Assembly: GCA_029268325.1 (NCBI GenBank)
Contig: JAJUGC010000040.1
Span: forward strand, 1 to 10,648
Reading direction: 5' to 3'
Length of the DNA stretch: 10,648 bases
Source: Gammaproteobacteria bacterium
GTDB lineage: Bacteria > Pseudomonadota > Gammaproteobacteria > Pseudomonadales > Oleiphilaceae
In this document: positions 1 to 5,648 of the stretch, in pieces
How the letters are laid out: every line of letters begins with the position of its first letter
Numbering within the stretch: the first letter of the stretch is position 1
Program-made: the position numbers and the translations under genes
The notes under the pieces: model-generated
Told to the model about the DNA's origin: nothing
Databases searched by the model: none
The model's input: only the letters and a program-made list of their open reading frames with translations

Positions 1-145
1 GAGGGTTGGTGGCCTTGACCACGAATTGGGAAATAGGGTTGTAGAAATCCGCACGGGACAACTGAAACAGGAAGCGCAACAGGACAATGGTGATGTAAAA
101 GGTTGTTAGCAGCTTCAGTGACGAAACAAGGATCTCGGTCAGCAT
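1..145 (-). CDS. yggT: YggT family membrane protein, 5' part only (runs off left edge)
   Basis: The minus-strand frame starting at 145 reads MLTEILVSSLKLLTTF, then a hydrophobic stretch, then LSRADFYNPISQFVVKATNP before the window edge. The segment FYNPxSQFVVKxTxP is the hallmark of the first half of YggT proteins, small integral membrane proteins of about 180-200 residues built from two similar halves. Only about 48 residues are present, covering the first membrane helix (roughly residues 5-27) and the conserved loop. The exact role is unknown; the family has been linked to cell shape, osmotic tolerance and membrane insertion in different bacteria. It lies 103 bases downstream of proC on the same strand, which fits the common yggS-proC-yggT cluster. 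The ATG at 145 is the natural start because the typical family N-terminus begins there. Confidence 0.9.
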   Translation of the reverse strand, partial: MLTEILVSSLKLLTTFYITIVLLRFLFQLSRADFYNPISQFVVKATNP

Positions 146-174
146 GGTTTGGATGATTCCTAGGTTTTTGTCCG

Positions 175-201
175 CCCGGCAAGGCAGGCCTGCCGGGTTT
201 T
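175..201. repeat. GC-rich inverted repeat in the proC-yggT gap
   Basis: Seven bases, CCCGGCA (175-181), are perfectly complementary to TGCCGGG (191-197), with a 9-base loop. On the plus strand the stem is followed by TTTT, but no plus-strand gene ends here. On the minus strand, the direction of proC to yggT transcription, no T-tract follows. It could therefore be an mRNA processing or stability hairpin, a REP-like intergenic element or a weak attenuator; function is not shown. Confidence 0.35.
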
Positions 202-248
202 GATCAGATAATGGGGTGATTCCTTTCTGATTTCCAGTGCCCCTAAAG

Positions 249-1082
249 TCAAGATGAAGCGCCCAATTGCTGCGCTAACTCCTCGGAACGCTTGGCGGCA
301 GCCTTAATTGCCCGGTCAAACATCTCTCTCAGACCATCTTTCTCGAAGGACTCGATGGCACGCTCGGTGGTGCCCCCGGGCGACATGACCTTCCGCTTCA
401 GCGTGGCGGGATCGTCATCGCTTTGCAAGGCCATGGTGGCCGCACCCAGCATGGTTTGCATGCTGAGCCGGCGGGCTGTTGCTGCCGAGAGACCCGCGCG
501 GACTCCTGCGGCTTCCATGGCTTCCAGAATCAGGAAGAAGTAGGCCGGGCCGCTGCCGGAGACGGCGGTGACCGCGTGCAGGTCTTTCTCTTCACTGACC
601 CACTCGGTGAGGCCAATGGCTTGGAACATGGTCTCTGCGGCGGCTTTCTGGGTCTCGGTGACCAAGGGGTTGGCATAGAGCCCGGAGGCGCCTACGCCCA
701 CCAAGGCGGGAGTATTGGGCATGCAGCGCACAATCGCCAGGTTGCCGCCGAGCCAGGCATCAATGGAGCTGATTTGGATGCCGGCAGCAATGGAAATGAT
801 TAAGGGACGGCGCTGCTGCACTGCGTCGCGGATTTCCTCGCACACGGAGCGCAATACCTGGGGCTTGACGCTTAGGAACAGGATATCGCAGTCAGCCACG
901 GCGCTGATGTTGTCATCCAGGGCATTGATGCCGTGCTCTGCCTGCAGTCGGGCAAGCTGATCCTTGTCTACATTGGTGGCGTTCAACTGGGTAGGAGAGA
1001 TGCCGCCACGGATCAGGCCGCCGATGATGCTCGTCGCCATGTTGCCGGCGCCGATGAAAGAGATTTTTTGGGTTAGGTTCAT
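249..1082 (-). CDS. proC: Pyrroline-5-carboxylate reductase
   Basis: ProC reduces 1-pyrroline-5-carboxylate to L-proline with NAD(P)H, the last step of proline synthesis in the cytoplasm. The 277-residue product opens with the Rossmann motif FIGAGNMATSIIGGL (residues 9-23). It continues with the cofactor-side VKP (72-74), MPNTPA (121-126), the SGSGPAYFF helix start (175-183) and the family signature around VMSPGGTTERAI (232-243). Length matches the family (about 270-280). An upstream extension of the frame to about 1238 is open but overlaps the yggS 3' end and looks nothing like ProC. The ATG at 1082 has a good Shine-Dalgarno sequence (GGAGA) five bases ahead and gives the standard N-terminus. 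The start lies 64 bases after the yggS stop on the same strand, so the two genes are probably co-transcribed. Confidence 0.97.
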   Translation of the reverse strand: MNLTQKISFIGAGNMATSIIGGLIRGGISPTQLNATNVDKDQLARLQAEHGINALDDNISAVADCDILFLSVKPQVLRSVCEEIRDAVQQRRPLIISIAAGIQISSIDAWLGGNLAIVRCMPNTPALVGVGASGLYANPLVTETQKAAAETMFQAIGLTEWVSEEKDLHAVTAVSGSGPAYFFLILEAMEAAGVRAGLSAATARRLSMQTMLGAATMALQSDDDPATLKRKVMSPGGTTERAIESFEKDGLREMFDRAIKAAAKRSEELAQQLGASS

Positions 1083-1086
1083 GAGT

Positions 1087-1092
1087 TCTCCG
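1087..1092 (-). promoter_or_regulatory. Ribosome binding site of proC (decides the start)
   Basis: The minus strand reads CGGAGA followed by ACTC and the ATG at 1082. This is the only clear Shine-Dalgarno sequence near the alternative in-frame starts, so it supports the 277-residue product over the longer open frame. Confidence 0.75.
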
Positions 1093-1118
1093 TTAATCGC
1101 AGGCAAGCACATTAGGTT

Positions 1119-1141
1119 CCCTCTCCCTTTTGGGGCGAGGG
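1119..1141. repeat. Imperfect palindrome in the yggS-proC gap
   Basis: CCCTC (1119-1123) pairs with GAGGG (1137-1141) and CCC (1125-1127) with GGG (1133-1135). One mismatch (1124/1136) interrupts the stem, and a short T-rich loop closes it. The CCCTCnCCC...GGGnGAGGG pattern resembles short intergenic palindromes common in gammaproteobacteria. It sits six bases from the yggS stop codon inside the presumed yggS-proC message and has no T-tract on the minus strand. It is more likely an RNA hairpin affecting stability than a full terminator; that is inference. Confidence 0.4.
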
Positions 1142-1146
1142 GAATT

Positions 1147-1845
1147 TTACGGATTGTTCTTGGCCGGACGCGGTCCAAACAGCGCAGTCCCCACCCGTAC
1201 AATGGTCGAACCTTCAGCAATGGCCGCTTCCAGGTCATCCGACATGCCCATGGATAAGGTGTCCAGGGCCGGATATTGCTCTTTCAACTGCTCAAACAAG
1301 GCCTTCATGCGGGCAAAAGCCTGGCGCAGAGAGGCTTCGCCCTGATCCGGGTCCGGAATGCACATGAGGCCACGCAGGCGCAGGTGGGGCAAGGTGGCGA
1401 CTAGCGCGGCCAGTTGGGGGACTTGTTCCGGTGTCACGCCTGACTTGCTGGCTTCGTGGTCAATGTTGACCTGCAGGCACACATTGAGAGGCGAAAGCGC
1501 TGACGGGCGTTGGGCATTGAGACGCTCGGCGATCTTGGCCCGGTCCAGGCTGTGGACCCAGGTGAAATGTTCGGCGATGAGTCGGGTTTTGTTGGACTGG
1601 ATGGGTCCGATAAAGTGCCAAACGATATCGTGCTCCGGCAAGGACTGGATCTTGTCCACGCCTTCCTGTACATAATTCTCGCCAAAATCCCGCACGCCCA
1701 GTTGGTAGAGGGCGTCGATCTCGCTGGCGGAGCGGGTTTTGCTGACAGCCAGCAGTTGCACGGACTGTGGCGCGTGCTGGGCGGTTTCCGTGGCTTTTTG
1801 TATTCGATTCCTCACGCCTTGGAGGTTGTCTGCTATGCTGAACAT
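1147..1845 (-). CDS. yggS: YggS/PLPBP family pyridoxal-phosphate homeostasis protein
   Basis: This 232-residue protein is a single-domain PLP-binding TIM barrel of the YggS/PROSC family. The family has no known catalytic activity but keeps vitamin B6 vitamers and amino acid pools balanced. The PLP lysine is K36 in LLAVSKT (31-37). Other family blocks are FGENYVQEG (54-62), WHFIGPIQSNK (76-86), the SMGMSDD loop (198-204) and the phosphate-binding VRVGTALFGPR (216-226). Length is normal. The ATG at 1845 gives the usual N-terminus (SIADNLQ...); the ribosome site ahead of it is weak. The gene is divergent from pilT and upstream of proC, a neighbourhood conserved across many gammaproteobacteria. 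Confidence 0.96.
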   Translation of the reverse strand: MFSIADNLQGVRNRIQKATETAQHAPQSVQLLAVSKTRSASEIDALYQLGVRDFGENYVQEGVDKIQSLPEHDIVWHFIGPIQSNKTRLIAEHFTWVHSLDRAKIAERLNAQRPSALSPLNVCLQVNIDHEASKSGVTPEQVPQLAALVATLPHLRLRGLMCIPDPDQGEASLRQAFARMKALFEQLKEQYPALDTLSMGMSDDLEAAIAEGSTIVRVGTALFGPRPAKNNP

Positions 1846-1861
1846 GGACTAAGAGTTTCCG

Positions 1862-1882
1862 GTCAGGAGGTTTCCTGCTGAC
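1862..1882. repeat. 21-base palindrome in the yggS leader/promoter region
   Basis: GTCAG (1862-1866) and AGG (1868-1870) are mirrored by CCT (1874-1876) and CTGAC (1878-1882), with a single G/G mismatch and a TTT centre. It lies 17 bases upstream of the yggS ATG. It could be an operator or a leader hairpin that limits ribosome access, which would fit the weak ribosome site. Nothing in the sequence shows which protein, if any, binds it. Confidence 0.35.
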
Positions 1883-1884
1883 GT

Positions 1885-2043
1885 ACAGGTTTTCACACTA
1901 GATTCTCAGATCGTCCCCGGTCTTTCGCGCTGACCTGGCACCGCCGGCAACGAACCTGGCAGGGCAGGTGCGTAACTTCCAGCTGAAACCTGTGTTGACC
2001 GGAGTGTCAGGCCCAGAGTCTCCTGCGTGGTATTATCGCAGGT
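1885..2043. promoter_or_regulatory. Divergent yggS/pilT control region with six ACCTG/CAGGT motifs
   Basis: The 262-base gap between yggS and pilT holds no gene. Within it, ACCTG occurs on the plus strand at 1933, 1954 and 1988. Its complement CAGGT occurs at 1886-1890, 1965-1969 and 2039-2043. The copies at 1933 and 1954 extend to an identical 8-mer ACCTGGCA and are 21 bases apart, two helical turns. CGAACCTG (1951-1958) and CAGGTTCG (2039-2046) form an exact inverted pair. These look like candidate binding half-sites; the regulator is unknown. Confidence 0.35.
1957..1972 (+). promoter_or_regulatory. Possible sigma-54 (-24/-12) element upstream of pilT
   Basis: TGGCAGG, four bases, then GTGCG matches the RpoN consensus TGGCACG-N4-TTGCA at nine of twelve defined positions. 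The key GG and GC are present and 12 bases apart. Transcription would start near 1984, leaving a leader of about 125 bases before pilT. RpoN control of pilus genes (pilA) is known in Pseudomonas; control of pilT is not established here, and the match may be chance. Confidence 0.22.
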
Positions 2044-2063
2044 TCGTGGGCTGCTGATATTAT
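2028..2063 (+). promoter_or_regulatory. Two extended -10 candidates ahead of pilT
   Basis: TG-n-TATTAT occurs twice, at 2028-2036 and at 2055-2063. This is the form of an extended -10 element that can work with a poor -35, and neither copy has a good -35 at the usual distance. The second would start transcription near 2070, about 38 bases before the pilT ATG, and is the more likely sigma-70 promoter. Confidence 0.38.
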
Positions 2064-2107
2064 AACGCTTTCTCTGTTCGATTGTTGTTTCTCGATTGGG
2101 GTTCACC

Positions 2108-3142
2108 ATGGATATTACCGAGTTGCTTGCCTTCTCTGCTAAACAAGGCGCTTCCGACTTGCACTTGTCTGCCGGGCTGCCACCGATGATTCGGGTAGAC
2201 GGCGATGTGCGCCGGATCAATTTGCCCCCGATGGAGCATAAGGAAGTTCATGCGTTGATTTACGACATCATGAACGACAAGCAGCGCAAGGATTACGAAG
2301 AGTTCCTGGAAACCGACTTTTCCTTTGAGGTGCCGGGTGTGGCCCGTTTCCGGGTTAACGCCTTTAACCAGAACCGGGGGGCCGGTGCAGTGTTCCGGAC
2401 CATTCCTTCCAAGGTACTGACCATGGAGGACCTGGGTATGGGGCAGGTGTTCAAGGATATCTCCATGGTGCCGCGGGGCCTGGTGCTGGTGACGGGGCCG
2501 ACCGGTTCCGGTAAGTCCACGACCCTGGCGGCCATGCTGGACTTCATTAACGACACCCGCTACGACCACATCCTCACCATTGAGGATCCCATCGAGTTTG
2601 TGCACGAGTCCAAGAAATGCCTGGTCAACCAGCGGGAAGTGCACCGGGACACCCATGGCTTTAGTGAAGCGCTGCGTTCGGCCCTGCGGGAAGACCCGGA
2701 TATCATCCTGGTCGGTGAGATGCGGGACTTGGAAACCATTCGCCTGGCGCTCACCGCCGCTGAAACCGGTCACCTGGTATTCGGCACCCTGCACACCACC
2801 AGTGCCGCCAAGACCATTGGCCGTATCGTGGACGTGTTCCCGGCCGAGGAAAAGTCCATGGTGCGCTCGATGCTGTCCGAGTCCCTGCAGGCGGTTATTT
2901 CCCAGACCCTGCTCAAGAAAGTCGGCGGTGGCCGGATCGCGGCCCATGAGATCATGATCGGTACTCCGGCAATCCGGAACCTGATCCGGGAAGACAAGGT
3001 GGCACAGATGTACTCGGCCATTCAGACCGGCGCCTCCGTGGGCATGCAGACCCTCGACCAGTGCCTGCTGGGACTGCTGCAGCGGGGCTTGATTACCCGT
3101 GAAAGTGCGCGGACCAAAGCCAAGCTGCCGGAAAACTTCTAG
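2108..3142 (+). CDS. pilT: Type IV pilus retraction ATPase PilT
   Basis: PilT is the hexameric AAA+-like ATPase at the cytoplasmic base of the type IV pilus that depolymerises pilin and drives twitching motility. The 344-residue product has the same length as the Pseudomonas protein. It shows the N-terminal block MDITELLAFSAKQGASDLHL and Walker A GPTGSGKST (130-138, K136). It also has the Asp box TIEDPIEF (157-164), Walker B DIILVGEMRD (198-207, catalytic E204), the His box with H222 and H229, and the retraction-specific AIRNLIRE motif (288-295). The ATG at 2108 gives the standard N-terminus, with GGGG seven bases ahead; an in-frame TTG at 2096 is less likely. pilU follows after 58 bases on the same strand without an obvious terminator between them. 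Confidence 0.97.
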   Translation: MDITELLAFSAKQGASDLHLSAGLPPMIRVDGDVRRINLPPMEHKEVHALIYDIMNDKQRKDYEEFLETDFSFEVPGVARFRVNAFNQNRGAGAVFRTIPSKVLTMEDLGMGQVFKDISMVPRGLVLVTGPTGSGKSTTLAAMLDFINDTRYDHILTIEDPIEFVHESKKCLVNQREVHRDTHGFSEALRSALREDPDIILVGEMRDLETIRLALTAAETGHLVFGTLHTTSAAKTIGRIVDVFPAEEKSMVRSMLSESLQAVISQTLLKKVGGGRIAAHEIMIGTPAIRNLIREDKVAQMYSAIQTGASVGMQTLDQCLLGLLQRGLITRESARTKAKLPENF

Positions 3143-3200
3143 CCTTTCCTGTCTCGGGAGATGGCAAGAAAGCAGTTGAACCAGAGATCAGGGTGTTGTC

Positions 3201-4328
3201 ATGGAATTTGAACGTTTACTGAAACTGATGGTGGAAAAGGGCGCCTCGGACCTTTTTATCACGGCGGGCGTACCGCCCAGCATGAAGGTGAACGGCAAGA
3301 TTGTGCCCGTTACCAAGAACCCCTTGTCGCCGGAGCAGACCCGCGAAACCGTGTTCGGGGTGATGAACGACAAGCAGCGCGCGGAGTTCGAGGAGTCCCA
3401 CGAAAGCAACTTCGCCATCAGTGCCCGGGGTATCGGTCGGTTCCGGGTCAGCGCCTTTTACCAGCGTAACCTGTGCGGCATGGTGCTGCGGCGTATCGAA
3501 ACCAATATTCCCAAGATTGAAGACCTGGGTCTTCCGGACATCATCAAGTCCCTGGCGATGACCAAGCGGGGCCTGGTGATGTTCGTGGGGGCCACGGGTA
3601 CGGGTAAGTCCACTTCGCTGGCGGCCATGATCGGCCACCGTAACCGCAACTCCAAAGGGCATATCATTTCCATTGAAGACCCCATCGAGTTCATTCATCA
3701 GCACCAGGGGTGCATCGTGACCCAGCGTGAGGTGGGCCTGGATACGGAAAGCTTCGAGGTGGCCCTGAAAAACACCCTGCGTCAGGCTCCTGATGTCATC
3801 ATGATCGGGGAGGTGCGGACCCGGGAGACCATGGAATATGCCGTGGCGTTTGCGGAAACCGGTCACCTGTGTTTGTGTACCCTGCACGCCAACAACGCCA
3901 ACCAGGCCTTGGACCGGATCATCAACTTCTTCCCGCCGGAGCAGCATAACCAGGTCTGGATGGACCTGTCCCTGAACCTGAGGGCGATCCTGGCCCAGCA
4001 GCTGGTGCCGACGCCAGATGGCAAGGGGCGCCGTGCGGCGATTGAGGTCCTGCTTAATACGCCCCTGGCGGCAGACTTGATCCGCAAAGGCGAGGTGCAC
4101 AAGCTCAAGGAGCTGATGAAACGTTCCACCGACATCGGCATGCAGACCTTCGACCAGGCGCTGTACGATCTGTACAGCCAAGGGGAGATTACCTACGAAG
4201 ATGCACTGGCGTATGCGGATTCCGCCAACGACCTGCGCTTGCTGATCAAGCTGGGGGCCGAAACCAATGCGTCCAAGCTCAATGCCAAGGCCGACAAGCT
4301 GAGCCTGAGCGACGATCTGGACCTTTAA
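3201..4328 (+). CDS. pilU: Type IV pilus retraction ATPase PilU
   Basis: PilU is the PilT paralogue that forms hexamers and assists PilT-dependent pilus retraction. The 375-residue product has Walker A GATGTGKST (130-138, K136), the Asp box SIEDPIEF (157-164), Walker B DVIMIGEVR (198-206, E204) and the His box ETGHLCLCTLHA with H222 and H229. PilT's AIRNLIRE is replaced by the PilU-type LAADLIRKGEVHKLKELM (289-306). A roughly 25-residue Lys/Ser/Asp-rich tail follows the core. Start is the ATG at 3201, with a modest CAGGGTG ahead. It is the second gene of a pilT-pilU pair, and a strong intrinsic terminator starts ten bases after its stop. Confidence 0.96.
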   Translation: MEFERLLKLMVEKGASDLFITAGVPPSMKVNGKIVPVTKNPLSPEQTRETVFGVMNDKQRAEFEESHESNFAISARGIGRFRVSAFYQRNLCGMVLRRIETNIPKIEDLGLPDIIKSLAMTKRGLVMFVGATGTGKSTSLAAMIGHRNRNSKGHIISIEDPIEFIHQHQGCIVTQREVGLDTESFEVALKNTLRQAPDVIMIGEVRTRETMEYAVAFAETGHLCLCTLHANNANQALDRIINFFPPEQHNQVWMDLSLNLRAILAQQLVPTPDGKGRRAAIEVLLNTPLAADLIRKGEVHKLKELMKRSTDIGMQTFDQALYDLYSQGEITYEDALAYADSANDLRLLIKLGAETNASKLNAKADKLSLSDDLDL

Positions 4329-4337
4329 CCCCTGTTG

Positions 4338-4373
4338 AGCCGGGGCAGCCTGGGCTGCTCCGGCTTTTATTTT
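4338..4373 (+). terminator. Intrinsic terminator of pilT-pilU
   Basis: AGCCGGGGCAGC (4338-4349) pairs with GCTGCTCCGGCT (4354-4365) over 12 bases with a single G-T wobble. The loop is CTGG and the stem is followed by TTTTATTTT. It begins ten bases after the pilU stop codon. Confidence 0.9.
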
Positions 4374-4374
4374 C

Positions 4375-4425
4375 CCGGGCGATGCTCTCTAAGTGTTGCT
4401 TCTCTTTCGGTATCGCCCGGCTTTT
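4375..4425. terminator. Second hairpin between the convergent pilU and barrel genes
   Basis: CCGGGCGAT (4375-4383) is perfectly complementary to ATCGCCCGG (4412-4420), leaving a 28-base loop. On the plus strand CTTTTC follows, so it may back up the pilU terminator. On the minus strand it is the only stem between the stop of the barrel gene and pilU, but no T-tract follows on that side. The large loop lowers confidence. Confidence 0.35.
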
Positions 4426-4458
4426 CGTTCCTCTTGCCTAAGAAATCCCCTCCAATCC

Positions 4459-5427
4459 CTAGAAGTGCCAGGCCAGGCCTGCGCTCAGATTCCACTGCTT
4501 CCATTCCACCTCATTGAGCGGGCTATAAGCCGTGGCAACCTGAGGTTCTACGAAGTGGAGCCGGTCGATACCATCCTCCATCCGAAACTTCTCCCAATCC
4601 AGATGCAACCGCAATTGCCAGCGGGGCGTGAGTTCATAGCCATAGGCCAGCTGTAGTCGATAGCCGTGGCCGTCATTGGTTTCATGCTCGAAGCTGTTGG
4701 GCTGGGCGAAGTCAGTGCGCAGGTTCCAGGTGGCGACGGCATCGTACTTGGGCAAGTGATACTCCACCCGCAGTTTCAGGGTATGACGGGGTAAGGGGGC
4801 CAGCTGGGCTTCCAGGCCGAACCAGAGGCTGCGCCATTCGGTTTCATAATGGCTGTCCAGGCCCGCAAAACGGCCCGGTGGGGGCGGTATGAAATCGCCA
4901 TTGGGAACCGAGACCACCTGGGTGCCATCGATAAAGTTAATTTTCTGCTCCCGGTAGTCATAGCCCATCAGGGGGCTGAGGGAAAGCCATTGGGTGATCG
5001 GCACCTGATAGCCAAATGCCAAAGACAGGCGGCCCACATGGTCTCCGTCTACCCGGGCGGTGGAGAGGCTGACCAGGTCGGTGCGGTGGTCGCCGAGCCA
5101 GTCCCGGTCTTGGGCATCGCCCTGGCGGATGCTGCCAAACTGGATGCTGCTTTCCAGAATCAGGCGGGTCTGGGGGGTGTGTTCGTATTCCAGGCGCACG
5201 CCCAGTTCGCCGGTCACCAGTTCCAGGTCCTCATAGTCCAACTGGGACAACACATCGGGGCTGCCGGTGGGATGGGCAATGTTCCAGCTCAGCTCGCCCT
5301 GGCCGTAGCCGGGAGTCAGCCAGACCTGCACCTGGGTTGCGCCCGGGGAGGCATTCTGGGCGAAGCCGGTGACAGGTGCCAGAGCTAGAGACAGGGCAAA
5401 GAGCGCGGTTGGCTTTTGATAATTCAT
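4459..5427 (-). CDS. Secreted outer-membrane beta-barrel, omptin-like, probable non-canonical active site
   Basis: The 322-residue product starts with a signal peptide (hydrophobic residues 8-22, likely cut after GFA at 23). It ends in WHF, the terminal aromatic signal for barrel assembly. Alternating-residue strands such as GELGVRLEYEH, TLKLRVEYHL and GYRLQLAYGYELTPRWQLRLHLDWE indicate an outer-membrane barrel. Read against my memory of OmpT, the order of landmarks matches: LTP near the mature start, SQLDY (61-65; SQLDW in OmpT), DRDW (107-110; DQDW, with D107/D109 at the OmpT D83/D85 positions), MGYDYREQ (154-161), then GY-LTP-W and a C-terminal aromatic. The second catalytic pair (OmpT D210/H212, in DEH) seems to be TDFA (238-241), so the histidine is missing. 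Omptins are surface proteases of about 290-320 residues. This may be an inactive or divergent relative, or an unrelated small barrel. The ATG at 5427 has AAGGA six bases ahead. Confidence 0.8.
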   Translation of the reverse strand: MNYQKPTALFALSLALAPVTGFAQNASPGATQVQVWLTPGYGQGELSWNIAHPTGSPDVLSQLDYEDLELVTGELGVRLEYEHTPQTRLILESSIQFGSIRQGDAQDRDWLGDHRTDLVSLSTARVDGDHVGRLSLAFGYQVPITQWLSLSPLMGYDYREQKINFIDGTQVVSVPNGDFIPPPPGRFAGLDSHYETEWRSLWFGLEAQLAPLPRHTLKLRVEYHLPKYDAVATWNLRTDFAQPNSFEHETNDGHGYRLQLAYGYELTPRWQLRLHLDWEKFRMEDGIDRLHFVEPQVATAYSPLNEVEWKQWNLSAGLAWHF

Positions 5428-5433
5428 TTCCCT

Positions 5434-5438
5434 TCCTT
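5434..5438 (-). promoter_or_regulatory. Ribosome binding site of the barrel gene
   Basis: AAGGA lies six bases before the ATG at 5427 on the minus strand, and the resulting N-terminus is a proper signal peptide, which supports this start. Confidence 0.7.
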
Positions 5439-5495
5439 GGTGTGGGATCCCATGGATTATCCGGACTGAGTGGCTGGTGAAGCATCGGCGGGAGG

Positions 5496-5501
5496 ATTAT
5501 A
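5496..5501 (-). promoter_or_regulatory. Perfect -10 box (TATAAT) for the barrel gene
   Basis: The minus strand carries TATAAT at 5501-5496, about 70 bases upstream of the ATG at 5427. No good -35 hexamer stands at 16-19 bases (the region reads ACCACC or similar), so an activator may be needed. Predicted leader is about 60 bases. Confidence 0.42.
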
Positions 5502-5591
5502 AAGGCCTGGAGTCGGATGGTGGTGACGATCTTTCAGGGATGTGAAGAAGGCACCAAAGTCTGGTGACGCAAGGCTGGCCCTGGCCCTGAC

Positions 5592-5620
5592 TTGGCCCGG
5601 CAATTGGTTTAGTCTTTAAG
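5592..5620 (+). promoter_or_regulatory. Sigma-70-type promoter candidate for the DUF2489 gene
   Basis: TTGGCC (5592-5597) and TTTAAG (5615-5620) are separated by exactly 17 bases and each match four of six consensus bases. Transcription would begin near 5627, about 20 bases before the ATG at 5649. Confidence 0.35.
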
Positions 5621-5638
5621 AAGATGGGCCGGTATGGG

Positions 5639-5644
5639 AAAGGG
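5639..5644 (+). promoter_or_regulatory. Ribosome binding site of the DUF2489 gene (decides the start)
   Basis: AAAGGG, within the longer purine run GGGAAAGGG (5636-5644), precedes the ATG at 5649 by four bases. It overlaps the alternative ATG at 5634-5636 too closely to serve that one. Confidence 0.6.
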
Positions 5645-5648
5645 CTTT

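Noticed and set aside
1083..1238. N-terminal extension of the proC frame (about 52 extra residues)
   Set aside because: It overlaps the yggS 3' end, carries no ProC-like sequence, and the ATG at 1082 has a clear ribosome site and the standard ProC N-terminus.
1936..1950. First TGGCAC occurrence as a sigma-54 site
   Set aside because: The downstream GC falls 10 bases from the GG instead of 12, so the spacing is wrong.
2060..2947. Long open frame (295 residues) antisense to pilT
   Set aside because: It is His/Gln/Gly-rich low-information sequence typical of a shadow frame in GC-rich DNA, opposite a fully supported pilT.
3216..4181. Long open frame (321 residues) antisense to pilU
   Set aside because: Same shadow pattern as opposite pilT, with no recognisable domain and no ribosome site.
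4849..5388. Plus-strand open frame of 179 residues opposite the barrel gene
   Set aside because: The minus-strand frame has a signal peptide, beta strands and a ribosome site; the plus-strand product has no such features.
5521..5569. Direct repeat TGGTGACG at 5521-5528 and 5562-5569, and the CTGGCC tandem at 5575-5589
   Set aside because: Short repeats of common words in GC-rich DNA, with no symmetry or clear link to the promoter candidates; not convincing as operators.
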